64,000 nt of DNA, taken from positions 1 to 64,000 of the forward strand of contig JASJDM010000019.1 in NCBI GenBank assembly GCA_030065125.1, written 5' to 3'. The stretch's first letter is position 1. Each line of letters opens with the position of its first letter. Below, one piece after another: positions 9,044 to 19,562 of the stretch. Source of the stretch: Lysobacterales bacterium (GTDB lineage: Bacteria; Pseudomonadota; Gammaproteobacteria; Xanthomonadales; SZUA-38). The notes below the pieces were generated by a model. The model did no database searches, was not told the DNA's origin, and saw only the letters and a program-made list of their open reading frames with translations. Position numbers and translations under genes: made by a program.

Positions 9044-11358
9044 GAGTCCTCCGGCGGCGGCGGCGCCAGCACTTCCCGGTTGCCGTTGTGCTCGGGAGGA
9101 CTGACGATTCCGGCGTTTTCCATTTCCTCGATCAGCCGGGCCGCGCGGTTGTACCCGATGCGCAGGCGACGCTGGACGTTGGAAATGGATGCCCGCCTGG
9201 ACTGGGTCACGATAAACACCGCCTTGTCATACAGTTCATCAACCTGGTCCTCCGCCGATTCCAACAGGCCGGTGGCGCCGATCTGCTGGCCGTCGGTGGT
9301 GACCTGAGTCTCATTTAGAACCTCGTCCAGGTACTCGGGTTCCCCGTGGGATTTCAGGTACTCCACCACGTGGTGGACCTCGTGATCATCCACGAAGGCG
9401 CCGTGAATGCGTTCGGGACTGGCTGTGCCGGGCGGCAGGAACAGCATGTCACCGTGTCCCAGCAGCTGCTCCGCCCCGGTCTGGTCCAGGATCGTGCGGG
9501 AGTCCACCCGGGATGACACCTGGAAGGCGATCCGGGTAGGGATGTTGGCCTTGATCAGACCGGTGATGACGTCCACCGAGGGCCGCTGGGTGGCCAGCAC
9601 CAGGTGGATACCCGATGCCCTGGCCTTCTGCGCCAGGCGGGCAATCAGCTCTTCCACTTTTTTGCCGACGATCATCATCATGTCGGCAAACTCATCGATC
9701 ACCACCACGATAAACGGCAGGGCCTGCAGCTCCGGCGCTTCGCCAGCCTGTCCGGGATGCTCCGGTTCCCACAGCGGATCTTTCAGTGCTTTGCCCCCCT
9801 TGGCCGCATCCCGGATCTTCTTGTTGAACCCGGCCAGGTTGCGCACGCCCAGGGCGGCCATCAGCTTGTAGCGGCGCTCCATCTCTGCCACACACCATCG
9901 CAGGGCATTGGAGGCCTCTTTCATGTCGGTGACCACCGGAGCCAGCAGGTGCGGCGTGCCCTCGTAGACCGACAGCTCCAGCATTTTGGGGTCGATCATC
10001 AGCATGCGCACCTGCTCGGGGGTGGCCTTGTACAGAATGCTGAGAATCATGGCGTTGAGCGCCACGGACTTGCCCGAGCCGGTCGTTCCGGCCACCAGCA
10101 GGTGCGGCATGCGTGCCAGATTGGCGACAGCCGGTTTGCCGCTGATGTCCTTGCCCAGGCCCAGGGTCATGGGTGACCCCGAGTCGTCGTAGGCCTTGGA
10201 CCGGAGGATCTCACTCAGGTAAACCGTCTCCCGATTGGCGTTGGGGATTTCCAGCCCGATGACGGACTTGCCCGGGATTACGTCCACCACGCGCACGCTG
10301 ATGACCGACAGTCCGCGGGCGATGTCCTTAGCCAGGTTGCTGATCTGGCTGCCCTTGATGCCCGGTGCCGGCAGCAGCTCGAAGCGGGTAATGACCGGTC
10401 CGGGAAACACCTCCACCACCTGTACCTCGATCTTGAAATCCGCCAGCTTCAGCTCGACCTGGCGGGCCAGGGCCTCCAGGGTTTCCCGGGAGTAGCCGGC
10501 ATGCTGCTCCGGCGGGTCATCCAGCAGACTCAGGGGCGGCAGTTCCCCGGCCGGGATACTGGAGAACAGGGGCAACTGCTTTTCCTTGCGGGCCCGGGTG
10601 CTCTTTTCCACCGTGGCCTCGGGTTTGATTTTGCGCGGCGGCTGCTTGCGACGGCGCTTGCTGTCGGCGCGACGGATTTCAGTGCGGGTCTTGCGGGCCC
10701 GGCGACCCGCCAGCCACTCGGAAATCACCTCGCGGCGGGTCAGCAGCCAGTGCCAGCCGTTCAGAGACAGCGCCCCGGTGGCATCCATGACACCCAGCCA
10801 CGACAGGCCGGTAAACAGGGTAATCCCGGCCAGGAACAGCGCCAGCAGGATCAGGGTCGCCCCCATGAAGCCGATGATCCGGCTCAATACGTCTCCGAAA
10901 AACTGCCCCAGCACGCCGCCGCCGCCGGCAGGCATCATTGGGTTGCCGGCGCTGAAGTGCAGATAGGCCAGCGACGCCCCGGCCGCCAGGGTCACGAAAA
11001 ACCCGGCCAGGCGGATCAGAAACTCGGCCCGCTGCCGGTTTTCATCCCGGGCCCCCCGCAGGATCAGCCAGCCCCACCAGGCCAGCATGACCGGGAACAG
11101 GAAGGCCAGATAGCCGAACAGCAGCAGGCCGACGTCAGCAATCCAGGCCCCCACCACGCCGCCGGCATTACGAACCGACTCCGCCGTGCCGCTGTGTGAC
11201 CAGCCGGGATCCGACTGTTCGTAGGTGACCAGGGAGATCAGGACGTAGATGGCCAGCGGAGTGAGGACGATGAAGGCGCTTTCCCGCAGCCTTAGTACCA
11301 GGTGCTGGGCCAGCCCGGAGGCCGGTTTGGCCGGTGTTGGGTCTTTTTTTCGGCTCAC
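9040..11358 (-). CDS. ftsK: DNA translocase FtsK
   Basis: 772 aa, a short-linker FtsK/SpoIIIE. Four to five membrane helices occupy the first about 190 residues. A basic linker ([20 protein letters not shown]) follows, then the motor with Walker [12 protein letters not shown] and Walker [14 protein letters not shown]. The C-terminal gamma winged-helix domain ([22 protein letters not shown]) reads KOPS sites and activates XerCD. It anchors at the septum and pumps the chromosome terminus. It is followed by lolA with a 4-nt overlap and is divergent from the gene at 11549. Confidence 0.97.
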   Translation of the reverse strand: MSRKKDPTPAKPASGLAQHLVLRLRESAFIVLTPLAIYVLISLVTYEQSDPGWSHSGTAESVRNAGGVVGAWIADVGLLLFGYLAFLFPVMLAWWGWLILRGARDENRQRAEFLIRLAGFFVTLAAGASLAYLHFSAGNPMMPAGGGGVLGQFFGDVLSRIIGFMGATLILLALFLAGITLFTGLSWLGVMDATGALSLNGWHWLLTRREVISEWLAGRRARKTRTEIRRADSKRRRKQPPRKIKPEATVEKSTRARKEKQLPLFSSIPAGELPPLSLLDDPPEQHAGYSRETLEALARQVELKLADFKIEVQVVEVFPGPVITRFELLPAPGIKGSQISNLAKDIARGLSVISVRVVDVIPGKSVIGLEIPNANRETVYLSEILRSKAYDDSGSPMTLGLGKDISGKPAVANLARMPHLLVAGTTGSGKSVALNAMILSILYKATPEQVRMLMIDPKMLELSVYEGTPHLLAPVVTDMKEASNALRWCVAEMERRYKLMAALGVRNLAGFNKKIRDAAKGGKALKDPLWEPEHPGQAGEAPELQALPFIVVVIDEFADMMMIVGKKVEELIARLAQKARASGIHLVLATQRPSVDVITGLIKANIPTRIAFQVSSRVDSRTILDQTGAEQLLGHGDMLFLPPGTASPERIHGAFVDDHEVHHVVEYLKSHGEPEYLDEVLNETQVTTDGQQIGATGLLESAEDQVDELYDKAVFIVTQSRRASISNVQRRLRIGYNRAARLIEEMENAGIVSPPEHNGNREVLAPPPPEDS

Positions 11359-11548
11359 ACTTTCTCTACAGAGCGATCACGGTCGGAGTGTAACCATTTG
11401 ACCTGCACATTGCATGAGACAGATGCCCCTCCACGCCGGCGAATCCCTTGAAATTACGGCCCGGCACGGACATGCTGTCCAACTTTATGAGCCTGCACAT
11501 CCAGTTACTGCCAACGGGCCTGCCGGTGCCCTCTTCCGCCGTCCAGAG

Positions 11549-12688
11549 ATGACCCAGTCCGAGTCCCTGCGAACTCAGATGGTGGAACGGATTGCTGACG
11601 TCCCGGCCGCTGACTGGAACCGGCTTGCTGGCGATAACCCACTGATAAACCACAGCTTTCTTTCCGCCATGGAACAGCACGGTGCTGTTGCGGAATATTC
11701 CGGCTGGCAGCCCGTGCACCTGACCATCTACCGGGGCGACGAACTGGTTGCGGCGGTCCCGCTGTACATCAAATCCCACTCCTATGGCGAATTTGTGTTC
11801 GACTGGGCCTGGGCCGAGGCTTACCAGCAGCAGGGCCTGGAGTACTACCCCAAGCTGCTGTGCGCCAGCCCGCTGACCCCAGCCACCGGTCCACGCATCC
11901 TGTGCCAGGATGACCAGGTCCGCCAGGCCGTTCCCAGGCTGCTCACCCGGCTTTGCCAGCGCCACGGACTCAGTTCAGTCCACGTCAACTTCGTGGAGGA
12001 GCGGGATGCCGACACCCTGCGCAATGCCGGCTTCCTGGAACGGACCGACTGGCAGTACCACTGGCGGAACCGGGGCTACGACAGCTTCGACGACTTCCTC
12101 GCCGAAATGACCAGCAAGAAGCGCAAGAACATCCGCCAGGAGCGCAACCGCCTGCGCCGGGACGGCTGGGCTTTCGAGCGGGTCAATGGCGCTGATGCCG
12201 GCGAATGGCACTGGCTGTTCATGCACGGGCTGTACCGCAACACCTTCGAAAAGAAGGGTAACTGGGCGCTGCTGACCCAGTCCATTTTCAGGGAATGGGG
12301 CCGTTCACTGGGCTCGCGCATTACCCTGGTATTGGCCCGCCGCGGCGACAAGTACCGTGCCGGATCATTCCTGATCCAGTCCGACAGCACGCTGTACGGG
12401 CGTTACTGGGGCACCTTTGAAGACGCGACGGGGCTGCACTTCGAAACCTGTTACTACCAGGGCCTGGAGCACGCCATCGAGACCGGCCTGGACAGGTTTG
12501 ATCCCGGCGCCCAGGGCACCCATAAGATCGCTCGGGGATTTGAACCGGTGGTCACCCGCAGCTTCCACTGGCTGGAGGACGAGTCCATGCGCGCCGCCGT
12601 GGCCGCCAGCCTTGAGCGGGAACGACTGGTGCAGCGGATGCGCGGCCAGGAACTGGAGCGGCGCAAGCCGTTCAAGCAGGCCACGTGA
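11549..12688 (+). CDS. GNAT-superfamily protein, peptidogalycan-biosynthesis (DUF482) type
   Basis: 379 aa from the ATG at 11549 (MTQSESL). An open frame extends 45 codons further upstream, but that stretch lies in the promoter region shared with ftsK and lacks family-like sequence. The protein reads as the BioF2/DUF482 group of acetyltransferase-fold proteins: HSFLSAMEQHGAV near residue 35, SKKRKNIRQERNRL in the middle, then a GSFLIQSDSTLYGRYWG strand and HFETCYYQGLEHAIE. Function in the family is poorly defined; aminoacyl or acyl transfer is likely. The TGA overlaps the GTG of aat (4 nt), so the pair forms an operon. Confidence 0.85.
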   Translation: MTQSESLRTQMVERIADVPAADWNRLAGDNPLINHSFLSAMEQHGAVAEYSGWQPVHLTIYRGDELVAAVPLYIKSHSYGEFVFDWAWAEAYQQQGLEYYPKLLCASPLTPATGPRILCQDDQVRQAVPRLLTRLCQRHGLSSVHVNFVEERDADTLRNAGFLERTDWQYHWRNRGYDSFDDFLAEMTSKKRKNIRQERNRLRRDGWAFERVNGADAGEWHWLFMHGLYRNTFEKKGNWALLTQSIFREWGRSLGSRITLVLARRGDKYRAGSFLIQSDSTLYGRYWGTFEDATGLHFETCYYQGLEHAIETGLDRFDPGAQGTHKIARGFEPVVTRSFHWLEDESMRAAVAASLERERLVQRMRGQELERRKPFKQAT

Positions 12689-13410
12689 TCCCCTGGCTGG
12701 ACCCTGGCGTGGCCATGCCGTTTCCCGACGTGGAAACCGCAGCGGTGTATCCCAACGGGCTGCTGGCGGCGGGCGGCGACCTGGAGCCCGAGCGGCTGCT
12801 GGACGCCTATCGCCAGGGCATCTTCCCCTGGTACAGCGACGGCGAACCGATTCTCTGGTGGAGTCCCGATCCGCGAATGGTGCTGAATCCGGCCGAGGTC
12901 TACTGCTCCCGCCGACTGGCGCGAACCATCCGCAGGGGCGGATTCAGCCTGGCCCTGGACCGGCATTTCGAGTCCGTCATGCGCCACTGCGCTGCACCCC
13001 GTGACGGGCAGCCCGGGACCTGGATTACCGAGGACATGCTGCAGGCTTATACCCGACTGCATCAGGCGGGATTTGCCCACTCACTGGAAGTGCTGCGCGA
13101 TGGCGCACTGGTGGGCGGCATTTACGGCGTTGGGCTGGGCCGTGCGTTTTTCGGGGAGTCCATGTTCCACTCGGTCAGCAACGCGTCCAAGATTGCCCTG
13201 GTCGCGCTGTGTGGGGTGCTGACCCACCACCACGTCGGACTTCTGGACTGTCAGCTGGAGTCGGCCCATCTGTTCCGCATGGGGGCGCGTCCCATGCCGC
13301 GGTCCGAGTTCATCAGTGCTGTCGGCCAACTGGTGGATCAGCCGGGACCCAGCGGTCATTGGCATTCCCTGGCCCTGCCATTACAATGGGCGCCGCTTTT
13401 TGCTGACTGA
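12685..13410 (+). CDS. aat: Leucyl/phenylalanyl-tRNA--protein transferase
   Basis: 241 aa starting at GTG, within a GTGA overlap with the upstream stop. Family landmarks are intact: FPDVETA, YRQGIFPWY, ILWWSPDPRMVL and the catalytic-core strand LVGGIYGVGLGRAFFGESMF. The enzyme adds Leu or Phe to N-terminal Arg/Lys, creating N-end-rule degrons read by ClpS and ClpA. Both of those are encoded a few hundred bases away on the opposite strand, so the whole bacterial N-degron pathway is clustered here. infA follows 7 bp downstream. Confidence 0.96.
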   Translation: MIPWLDPGVAMPFPDVETAAVYPNGLLAAGGDLEPERLLDAYRQGIFPWYSDGEPILWWSPDPRMVLNPAEVYCSRRLARTIRRGGFSLALDRHFESVMRHCAAPRDGQPGTWITEDMLQAYTRLHQAGFAHSLEVLRDGALVGGIYGVGLGRAFFGESMFHSVSNASKIALVALCGVLTHHHVGLLDCQLESAHLFRMGARPMPRSEFISAVGQLVDQPGPSGHWHSLALPLQWAPLFAD

Positions 13411-13417
13411 ATGATTA

Positions 13418-13636
13418 ATGGCTAAAGAAGACGTAATAGAAATGGAGGGAACCGTCCAGGAAACCCTTCCCAACACCATGTTCCGGGTGGAGCTGGATAA
13501 CGGGCACGTGGTCACGGCCCACATCTCCGGCCGCATGCGCAAGCACTACATCCGGATCCTCACCGGCGACCGGGTCAAGGTAGAAATGACACCCTATGAC
13601 CTGACCAAGGGACGCATCACTTACCGGATGCGCTAA
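13418..13636 (+). CDS. infA: Translation initiation factor IF-1
   Basis: 72 aa, a single S1/OB-fold domain with the near-invariant sequence [11 protein letters not shown], then [14 protein letters not shown] and GRITYRMR at the C-terminus. It binds the ribosomal A site during initiation. It is cotranscribed with aat. Its TAA (13634-13636) overlaps the clpA TAG on the other strand (13633-13635), so no intergenic terminator can exist between them. Confidence 0.98.
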   Translation: MAKEDVIEMEGTVQETLPNTMFRVELDNGHVVTAHISGRMRKHYIRILTGDRVKVEMTPYDLTKGRITYRMR

Positions 13637-15903
13637 TCCTCCGTCACCTCGACCAGCTCGGTCACACTGACATCCACCTTAAGCTCGTCATCTACCACCT
13701 GTAGCGTCACCGCGCCGCCCTTGGACAGGCGGCCGAACAGCAGTTCGTCCGCCAGCTGCCGCTTGACGTGGTCCTGGATGACCCGCTTCATGGGACGCGC
13801 GCCCATCACCGGGTCGAACCCGTGTTCAGCCAGCCACTGGCGCGCCTCGGGTGTGACCGTGAGGGAGACTTGCTTCTCTTGAAGCTGGGTCTCCAGCTCG
13901 ATGATGAACTTGTCCACCACCCGCAGGATCACTTCGAAATCCAGAGACTTGAACTGAACCACCGAGTCCAGCCGGTTGCGGAATTCCGGCGTGAACATAC
14001 GTCGAATAGCCTCCATGGCGTCGCTGGAGTGGTCCTGAGTCTTGAAGCCGATGGTGCGGCGGCTGGCCTGCTCGGCACCGGCGTTGGTGGTCATGACCAG
14101 GATCACGTTGCGGAAGTCAGCCTCGCGGCCGTTGGTATCGGTCAGGGTGCCGTGGTCCATGACCTGCAGCAGCAGGTTGAACACGTCGGGATGCGCCTTT
14201 TCGATCTCGTCCAGCAGCAGCACGCAATGGGGCGTCTTGGTGATGGCCTCGGTCATCAGGCCGCCCTGGTCGAATCCTACGTAACCCGGGGGTGCACCCA
14301 CCAGCCGGCTTACGGTGTGGGCCTCCATGTACTCCGACATGTCGAACCGGACCAGCTCCAGCCCCATGATCATGGCCAGCTGCTTGGTGACTTCGGTCTT
14401 ACCGACCCCGGTGGGTCCGGCAAACAGGAAAGAGCCAATGGGACGATCAGGCTCACCCAGACCGGAACGTGACATCTTGATGGCCGACACCAGGGCGTCG
14501 ATGGCGTCGTCCTGGCCGAATACGACCATTTTCAGATTACGGTCCAGCTTCTTCAGCACATCACGGTCCGAGGTGGACACCTGCTTGGGCGGGATCCGCG
14601 CCATGCGGGCGACAATCTGCTCGATGTCCTCTTCCACCAGACGCTCCTTGCGCTCCCCTTCCGGCAGCAGCCGCTGGCGTGCGCCGGCTTCATCGATCAC
14701 GTCGATGGCCTTGTCCGGCAGATAGCGGTCGTTGATGTGTTTGGCCGACAGGTTGGCCGCAGCCTCCAGCGCCGCCTGGGTGTACTCGATGTTGTGATAT
14801 TCCTCGAAGCGGCTCTTCAGGCCCTGCAGGATCTCGATGGTTTCAGTCACCGTGGGCTCAGGCACGTCGATCTTCTGGAACCGTCGGGCCAGGGCGCGGT
14901 CCTTCTCAAATACCCCGCGAAACTCCTGAAAGGTGGTGGACCCGATGCAGCGGAGATCGCCGGAAGCCAGCACCGGCTTGATCAGGTTGGAGGCATCCAT
15001 GACGCCGCCCGAGGCCGCACCGGCACCGATAATGGTGTGAATCTCATCGATGAACAGCACCGCATCCGGCTCTTTCTTGAGCTGGGCAATGACGCCTTTC
15101 AGGCGCTTCTCAAAATCGCCCCGATACTTGGTGCCGGCAATCAGTGAACCCAGGTCCAGCGCGTAAATGGTGGAATGGGACAGCACCTCGGGCACTTCGC
15201 CCTCAACAATGCGCTTGGCCAGCCCCTCGGCCAGGGCGGTCTTGCCGACGCCGGCCTCGCCCACCAGCAGAGGGTTGTTCTTGCGCCGGCGGCACAGCAC
15301 CTGAATGATCCGCTCGACCTCTTTTTCGCGACCGATCAGGGGATCGATCTTGCCCTCTTCAGCCAGGGCATTGAGGTTGGTGGCAAAGCTGGCCAGAGGG
15401 TTGCTCTTACGCCCTTCGCCGCCTTCAGCGGCCTCGGCTTCAGCGCCGGCCGCGTCCGGTTCATCGGAAGTGAGCTTGGAAATGCCGTGGGCGATATAGT
15501 TGACGACGTCCAGCCGGGTGATGTCCTGCTTGTGCAGGAAATACACCGCGTGGGAGTCTTTTTCCCCAAAAATCGCCACCAGCACGTTGGCGCCGGTCAC
15601 TTCCTTCTTGCCCGATGACTGTACGTGGTACACGGCCCGCTGCAGCACCCGCTGGAACCCGAGGGTCGGCTGGGTATCGCGCTCGTCGTTGCCCGGCAGC
15701 ACCGGAACCGTCTGTTCGATGATGTCCGCCAGTTCCTTGCGCAGGGCGTCCAGGTTGGCGCCACAGGTAGTCAGCACATGGGATGCAGAGGGGTTGTCCA
15801 GCAGCGCCAGGAACAGGTGTTCCACGGTCATGAACTCATGACGCTGGGCGCGGGCTTTCTTGTAGCTTTGACTGATTGTCTGTTCCAGATCCTTGCTGAA
15901 CAC
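13633..15903 (-). CDS. clpA: ATP-dependent Clp protease ATP-binding subunit ClpA
   Basis: 756 aa. It has an N-terminal Clp-N double repeat (about 1-145, the ClpS docking site), D1 with Walker [11 protein letters not shown], and D2 with Walker [11 protein letters not shown] and the IGF-type loop context (RRTIGFKTQ) expected for ClpP contact. It unfolds substrates for ClpP, including N-degron proteins delivered by ClpS. The ATG directly abuts the clpS stop, so the genes are coupled. Confidence 0.97.
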   Translation of the reverse strand: MFSKDLEQTISQSYKKARAQRHEFMTVEHLFLALLDNPSASHVLTTCGANLDALRKELADIIEQTVPVLPGNDERDTQPTLGFQRVLQRAVYHVQSSGKKEVTGANVLVAIFGEKDSHAVYFLHKQDITRLDVVNYIAHGISKLTSDEPDAAGAEAEAAEGGEGRKSNPLASFATNLNALAEEGKIDPLIGREKEVERIIQVLCRRRKNNPLLVGEAGVGKTALAEGLAKRIVEGEVPEVLSHSTIYALDLGSLIAGTKYRGDFEKRLKGVIAQLKKEPDAVLFIDEIHTIIGAGAASGGVMDASNLIKPVLASGDLRCIGSTTFQEFRGVFEKDRALARRFQKIDVPEPTVTETIEILQGLKSRFEEYHNIEYTQAALEAAANLSAKHINDRYLPDKAIDVIDEAGARQRLLPEGERKERLVEEDIEQIVARMARIPPKQVSTSDRDVLKKLDRNLKMVVFGQDDAIDALVSAIKMSRSGLGEPDRPIGSFLFAGPTGVGKTEVTKQLAMIMGLELVRFDMSEYMEAHTVSRLVGAPPGYVGFDQGGLMTEAITKTPHCVLLLDEIEKAHPDVFNLLLQVMDHGTLTDTNGREADFRNVILVMTTNAGAEQASRRTIGFKTQDHSSDAMEAIRRMFTPEFRNRLDSVVQFKSLDFEVILRVVDKFIIELETQLQEKQVSLTVTPEARQWLAEHGFDPVMGARPMKRVIQDHVKRQLADELLFGRLSKGGAVTLQVVDDELKVDVSVTELVEVTED

Positions 15904-16224
15904 CTAGACTTCCTCCATCGAACACATCAGTGGGTGCTGGTTGGAACGGGCATGATCGTTCACCAGGTTGACCTTGGTTTCGGCAATTTCCCGGGTGAAG
16001 ACCCCGCAGACCCCTTTGCCACGGTAGTGGACCTGGAGCATGACCTGGGTGGCCTTTTCCTTGCTCATCGAGAAATAGCGCTGCAGCACCTCCACAACAA
16101 ACTCCATGGGCGTGTAGTCATCGTTCAGCAAAAAGACCTTGTAAAGCGGCGGCTTGCGCAGCTTGGGTTTGGCCTCTTCGACGGCAAAACCCTGGTCAGA
16201 TCTCTGGTCGGGCAACTCGCTCAA
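15904..16224 (-). CDS. clpS: ATP-dependent Clp protease adaptor ClpS
   Basis: 106 aa with an acidic, flexible N-terminus and the core [20 protein letters not shown], whose DD and M residues line the pocket that reads N-terminal Leu/Phe/Trp/Tyr. It ends [22 protein letters not shown], again family-typical. It sits immediately upstream of clpA and near aat, the gene making some of its substrates. The region 16225-16390 upstream holds its promoter; I recognised no gene there. Confidence 0.97.
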   Translation of the reverse strand: MSELPDQRSDQGFAVEEAKPKLRKPPLYKVFLLNDDYTPMEFVVEVLQRYFSMSKEKATQVMLQVHYRGKGVCGVFTREIAETKVNLVNDHARSNQHPLMCSMEEV

Positions 16225-16390
16225 CGTGAACTCCTGGCGTTCGTTTACTGCTCTGTATTCAGCAGACCGGAAAGGCGCTGAATGGTTTCATTATATGGGC
16301 GCGAGGTTGGCTTTACACCTTTTAATGGCGCTCGTGTGAAGTCCTCCGGACTACACACGCGCAGGCTGCCGGACGGCGCCGAAAAGTAAC

Positions 16391-16452
16391 GACCCCGGCG
16401 TCACGGCCCGTCCCCTGGAGGATTCCGGAACGGGCCGTGCATGGCCGGGGTC
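16391..16452 (-). terminator. Large hairpin downstream of aceA
   Basis: GACCCCGGC at 16391 pairs with GCCGGGGTC ending at 16452, and CACGGCCCGT pairs with ACGGGCCGTG inside it, giving a two-part stem of about 19 bp. On the minus strand the stem is followed by GTTACTTTTC, a weak T-run. This is the likely end of the aceB-aceA transcript. Confidence 0.6.
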
Positions 16453-16498
16453 AATGGCGGGCGCAACCGACGCACTGCGCCCGCCAGGAGCCCTTGGC

Positions 16499-17800
16499 TT
16501 ACGCCATGGCGGGTTCTTCGTCGGACTTCTCGAACTGCTCCTCCTCGGTGGAACCGGTCAGGGCGGTCAGCGATGAACTGGAGCCGCTGATCACCTGGGT
16601 CACTGCATCGAAGTAGCCCGTGCCGACTTCGCGCTGGTGCTTGGTGGCCGAGTAGCCAACGTCCTCTGCATCGAATTCGGCAGTCTGCAGCTCCACGTAG
16701 GCGCTCATCTGGCGATCGCGGTAGCCGCTGGCCAGCTGGTACATGCTGTAATTCAACGCGTGGAATCCGGCCAGGGTGATGAACTGGAACTTGTAACCCA
16801 TGGCCGCCAGTTCGCGCTGGAACTTGGCGATGGTGGCATCGTCCAGGTGACGCCGCCAGTTGAACGACGGTGAGCAGTTGTAGGACAGCATCTGGTCGGG
16901 ATACTTGTCGTGGATGGCCTCGGCAAACTGCTTGGCCTGCTCCAGGTCCGGGGTACCGGTTTCGCACCAGATCAGGTCTGCATAAGGCGCGTAGGCGAGG
17001 CCGCGGGCAATGGCCTGACCCATGCCGGCCTTGCTCACATAAAAGCCCTCAACGGTGCGCTCACCGGTCAGGAACTCGTGATCGCGCTCGTCCACGTCGC
17101 TGGTCAGCAGGCCGGCGGCCAGGGCATCGGTCCGCGCCAGGATGATGCTGGGCACACCCATGATGTCCGAAGCCAGGCGGGCACTGACCAGTTTTTCCAC
17201 CGCTTCACGGGTGGGCACCAGCACTTTGCCGCCCATGTGGCCGCATTTCTTGGCCGCAGCCAGCTGGTCTTCGAAGTGTACGCCCGAGGCACCGGCCTCG
17301 ATCATGCCTTTCATCAGTTCGAATGCGTTCAGAACGCCACCGAACCCAGCTTCGGCGTCCGCCACGATGGGCTGCATCCAGTCCACCGAGTCGTCGCCTT
17401 CGGCGTGGGACAGCTGGTCGGCCCGCATCAGGGTGTTGTTGATGCGCTTCACCACCGACGGCACGCTGTCAGCCGGATACAGAGACTGGTCGGGGTACAT
17501 TTGTCCGGCGTTGTTGGCGTCAGCGGCCACCTGCCAGCCGGACAGGTAAATGGCATTCAGCCCGGCGCGAACCTGCTGCATGGCCTGGTTACCGGTCAGT
17601 GCACCCAGGGCATTGACGAACGGTTTTTCCTGCAGGTAGTTCCAAAGCTTGTTGGCGCCCTGCTCGGCCAGGCTGTAAGTCATGGGCACAGTGCCCCGCA
17701 GCCGGTCAACGTCTTCGGCACTGTAGGGACGCTCCACGCCTTTCCAGCGGGGATCGGTTTCCCATGCTTGAGCCAGTTCTTGTGTGGTCAGATGAGTCAT
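16499..17800 (-). CDS. aceA: Isocitrate lyase
   Basis: 433 aa, the size of the E. coli-type enzyme. The catalytic loop [14 protein letters not shown] contains the active-site Cys. [23 protein letters not shown] magnesium-site sequence ([18 protein letters not shown]) and the substrate-binding YNCSPSFNW segment are present. The enzyme splits isocitrate to glyoxylate and succinate. It lies 21 bp downstream of aceB with a GGAGG Shine-Dalgarno, followed by a strong hairpin. The order aceB-aceA with a divergent LysR gene suggests carbon-source control of the glyoxylate shunt. Confidence 0.97.
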   Translation of the reverse strand: MTHLTTQELAQAWETDPRWKGVERPYSAEDVDRLRGTVPMTYSLAEQGANKLWNYLQEKPFVNALGALTGNQAMQQVRAGLNAIYLSGWQVAADANNAGQMYPDQSLYPADSVPSVVKRINNTLMRADQLSHAEGDDSVDWMQPIVADAEAGFGGVLNAFELMKGMIEAGASGVHFEDQLAAAKKCGHMGGKVLVPTREAVEKLVSARLASDIMGVPSIILARTDALAAGLLTSDVDERDHEFLTGERTVEGFYVSKAGMGQAIARGLAYAPYADLIWCETGTPDLEQAKQFAEAIHDKYPDQMLSYNCSPSFNWRRHLDDATIAKFQRELAAMGYKFQFITLAGFHALNYSMYQLASGYRDRQMSAYVELQTAEFDAEDVGYSATKHQREVGTGYFDAVTQVISGSSSSLTALTGSTEEEQFEKSDEEPAMA

Positions 17801-17821
17801 GTCAGTCCTCCAGGGGGTTTA

Positions 17822-19456
17822 TCAATCCAGTAAGTCATAGGCCGGCACGGTCAGGAACTCGGTGAATCGGTCGTCGAACACCAGTGATTCCAGCAGCCGG
17901 GCCGCGGGCCCCACGCTTGCTTCCATCGGGCCAGCGGCGAGTTCTTCTTCGCATCGCTGCATCCATTGCCGCACGGCAGTGGGATCCAGGCGTTCTTCGC
18001 CTGGCATGGGATAACGCAGCCATTGCCACACCTGGGCCCGGGCGATTTCCGCCGTGGCCGCGTCTTCCATCAGGTGGTTCATCGGGACGCAGCCCTGGCC
18101 GCTGAGCCAGTGCGCCAGGTAGTTCATTGCGATGCGCACGTTGCCCTGCCAGCCCGCCCGGGTGATCTCACCATCGTGGGGCTGCAGCAGCTCTGCCTGG
18201 CCGGGGGTGAACTGGGTGCGCAATGCCAGCTGATTGGATCCCGGCATGATCTCGTTGAATACCTGCATGGCCACCGGCACCAGCCCCGGGTGGGCCACCC
18301 AGGTGCCATCGTGCCCGTCCACGGCTTCCCGGCGTTTGTCGACGATGACCCGGTCCACCGCGGCCCAGTTGGCGGTTGCGTCTTCCGAAATGGGAATCTG
18401 GGCCGTCATGCCGCCCATGGCCACGGCGCCCCGGCAGTGGCAGGTATTGATCAAAAGCTTTGAGTAGGCGCGCAGGAAATCCCGGTCCATGGTCACCTGC
18501 TCACGATCCGGCAGCACGAAGCGGTCGTGGGCCTGCAGCACCTTGATATAGCTGAACATGTAGTCCCATCGCCCGCAGTTCAGCGCCACGATGCGGTCCC
18601 GCAGCTCATACAGGATTTCATGCATCTGGAAGCCAGCGGGCAGCGTCTCGATCAGGGCCGTGACCTTGACCGAGCCCTCGGGCAGGTCCAGCTCCCGTTC
18701 AATCTCGCCGAGGATATCGTTCCACCAGCGCGCTTCCAGAAAGCTCTCCAGCTTGGGCAGGTACACATAAGGGCCGCTGCCGCGCTGGCGCTGTACCTTG
18801 GCGTTGTGAAACAGGAACAGCCCAAGGTCCACCAGTGATGCGCTCAGGGGGTGCCCCTCGGCTGCCAGGTGTTTTTCCACCAGGTGCAGCCCCCGCGGCC
18901 GCATCATCAGGATGGCGCTGGCGTGGCTGACCTCGTGAATCAGCCCGTCGTCGTCGGTGAAGCTGAGGCTTCGCCGAACCGCGTCGCGCAGGTTGCGCTG
19001 GCCGCTGAGTACGTTGTCCCAGGTCGGTGACAGGGCGTCCTCGCAGTCCGCCATAAATACCCGGGCGCCGGAATTCATGGCTTCCACCATGGTCTTTCGC
19101 TCAACCGGGCCGGTGATCTCCACTCGCCGATCCATCAGGCTTTCCGGCAGGGGCGCCACCTGCCAGTCCTGTTCCCGAACGTCGCGGGTGTCCTCCAGAT
19201 AGTCCGGCAGCAAGCCGAGGTTGAACTGCTCCTGTTGCTGGCGGCGGGTGCTCAGCAGCGCCTGTCGCGGCGCTTCAAACCGGGCGTCGAGACCTGCCAG
19301 GAAGCGGCGCGCGCCGGGGGTCAGGATGTCTTCCAGTGAGGCGTCCGGCGGCTGAGGGGTGTGCAGTTCCAGCTGGGGCGCAGCAGAACTGCCCCGGTCA
19401 AAGGGTGGGGAATCGAAGGCCTGGGCTGCCGAACTGGGATGAGTGGCCGCGCGCAT
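17822..19456 (-). CDS. aceB: Malate synthase A
   Basis: 544 aa, A-type length (about 530-545). Recognisable blocks are VFMADCEDALSPTWDNVLSGQ, the catalytic strand VTALIETLPAGFQMHEILYELRD (acetyl-CoA and magnesium binding), and the C-terminal GCVPMNHLMEDAATAEIAR with the likely catalytic Asp. It condenses glyoxylate and acetyl-CoA to malate. It is first in the aceB-aceA operon and transcribed away from the LysR gene. The AT-rich 106-bp gap between them carries palindromes (19528-19554). Confidence 0.96.
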   Translation of the reverse strand: MRAATHPSSAAQAFDSPPFDRGSSAAPQLELHTPQPPDASLEDILTPGARRFLAGLDARFEAPRQALLSTRRQQQEQFNLGLLPDYLEDTRDVREQDWQVAPLPESLMDRRVEITGPVERKTMVEAMNSGARVFMADCEDALSPTWDNVLSGQRNLRDAVRRSLSFTDDDGLIHEVSHASAILMMRPRGLHLVEKHLAAEGHPLSASLVDLGLFLFHNAKVQRQRGSGPYVYLPKLESFLEARWWNDILGEIERELDLPEGSVKVTALIETLPAGFQMHEILYELRDRIVALNCGRWDYMFSYIKVLQAHDRFVLPDREQVTMDRDFLRAYSKLLINTCHCRGAVAMGGMTAQIPISEDATANWAAVDRVIVDKRREAVDGHDGTWVAHPGLVPVAMQVFNEIMPGSNQLALRTQFTPGQAELLQPHDGEITRAGWQGNVRIAMNYLAHWLSGQGCVPMNHLMEDAATAEIARAQVWQWLRYPMPGEERLDPTAVRQWMQRCEEELAAGPMEASVGPAARLLESLVFDDRFTEFLTVPAYDLLD

Positions 19457-19505
19457 TGGCCCTCCGCAATGTCATTTCAAAAACACTACCCGGCCCACTC
19501 ATTAT

Positions 19506-19554
19506 TTGACAATGCAAATATATCAATATTTATTATTAATAAATCCAATATTGG
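19506..19554. promoter_or_regulatory. Promoter and palindromic operator region between aceB and the LysR gene
   Basis: On the plus strand TTGACA at 19506-19511 is a perfect -35, with TTATTA/TATTAT (19530-19536) as -10 at 18-19 bp. Overlapping it is the perfect 17-bp inverted repeat ATTTATTATTAATAAAT (19528-19544), which contains a T-N11-A core typical of LysR sites. It is followed directly by the perfect palindrome CCAATATTGG (19545-19554). This fits autoregulation of the LysR gene and control of aceB from the same site. Confidence 0.5.
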
Positions 19555-19562
19555 AAAATACC

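Noticed and set aside
11414..11548. N-terminal extension of the DUF482-like protein
   Set aside because: The 45 extra codons lie in the ftsK divergent promoter region and the sequence is not family-like; the ATG at 11549 gives the usual length.
16225..16390. Possible small gene (such as a cold-shock gene) upstream of clpS
   Set aside because: No ORF with cold-shock or other recognisable sequence was seen; the stretch is only promoter-length.
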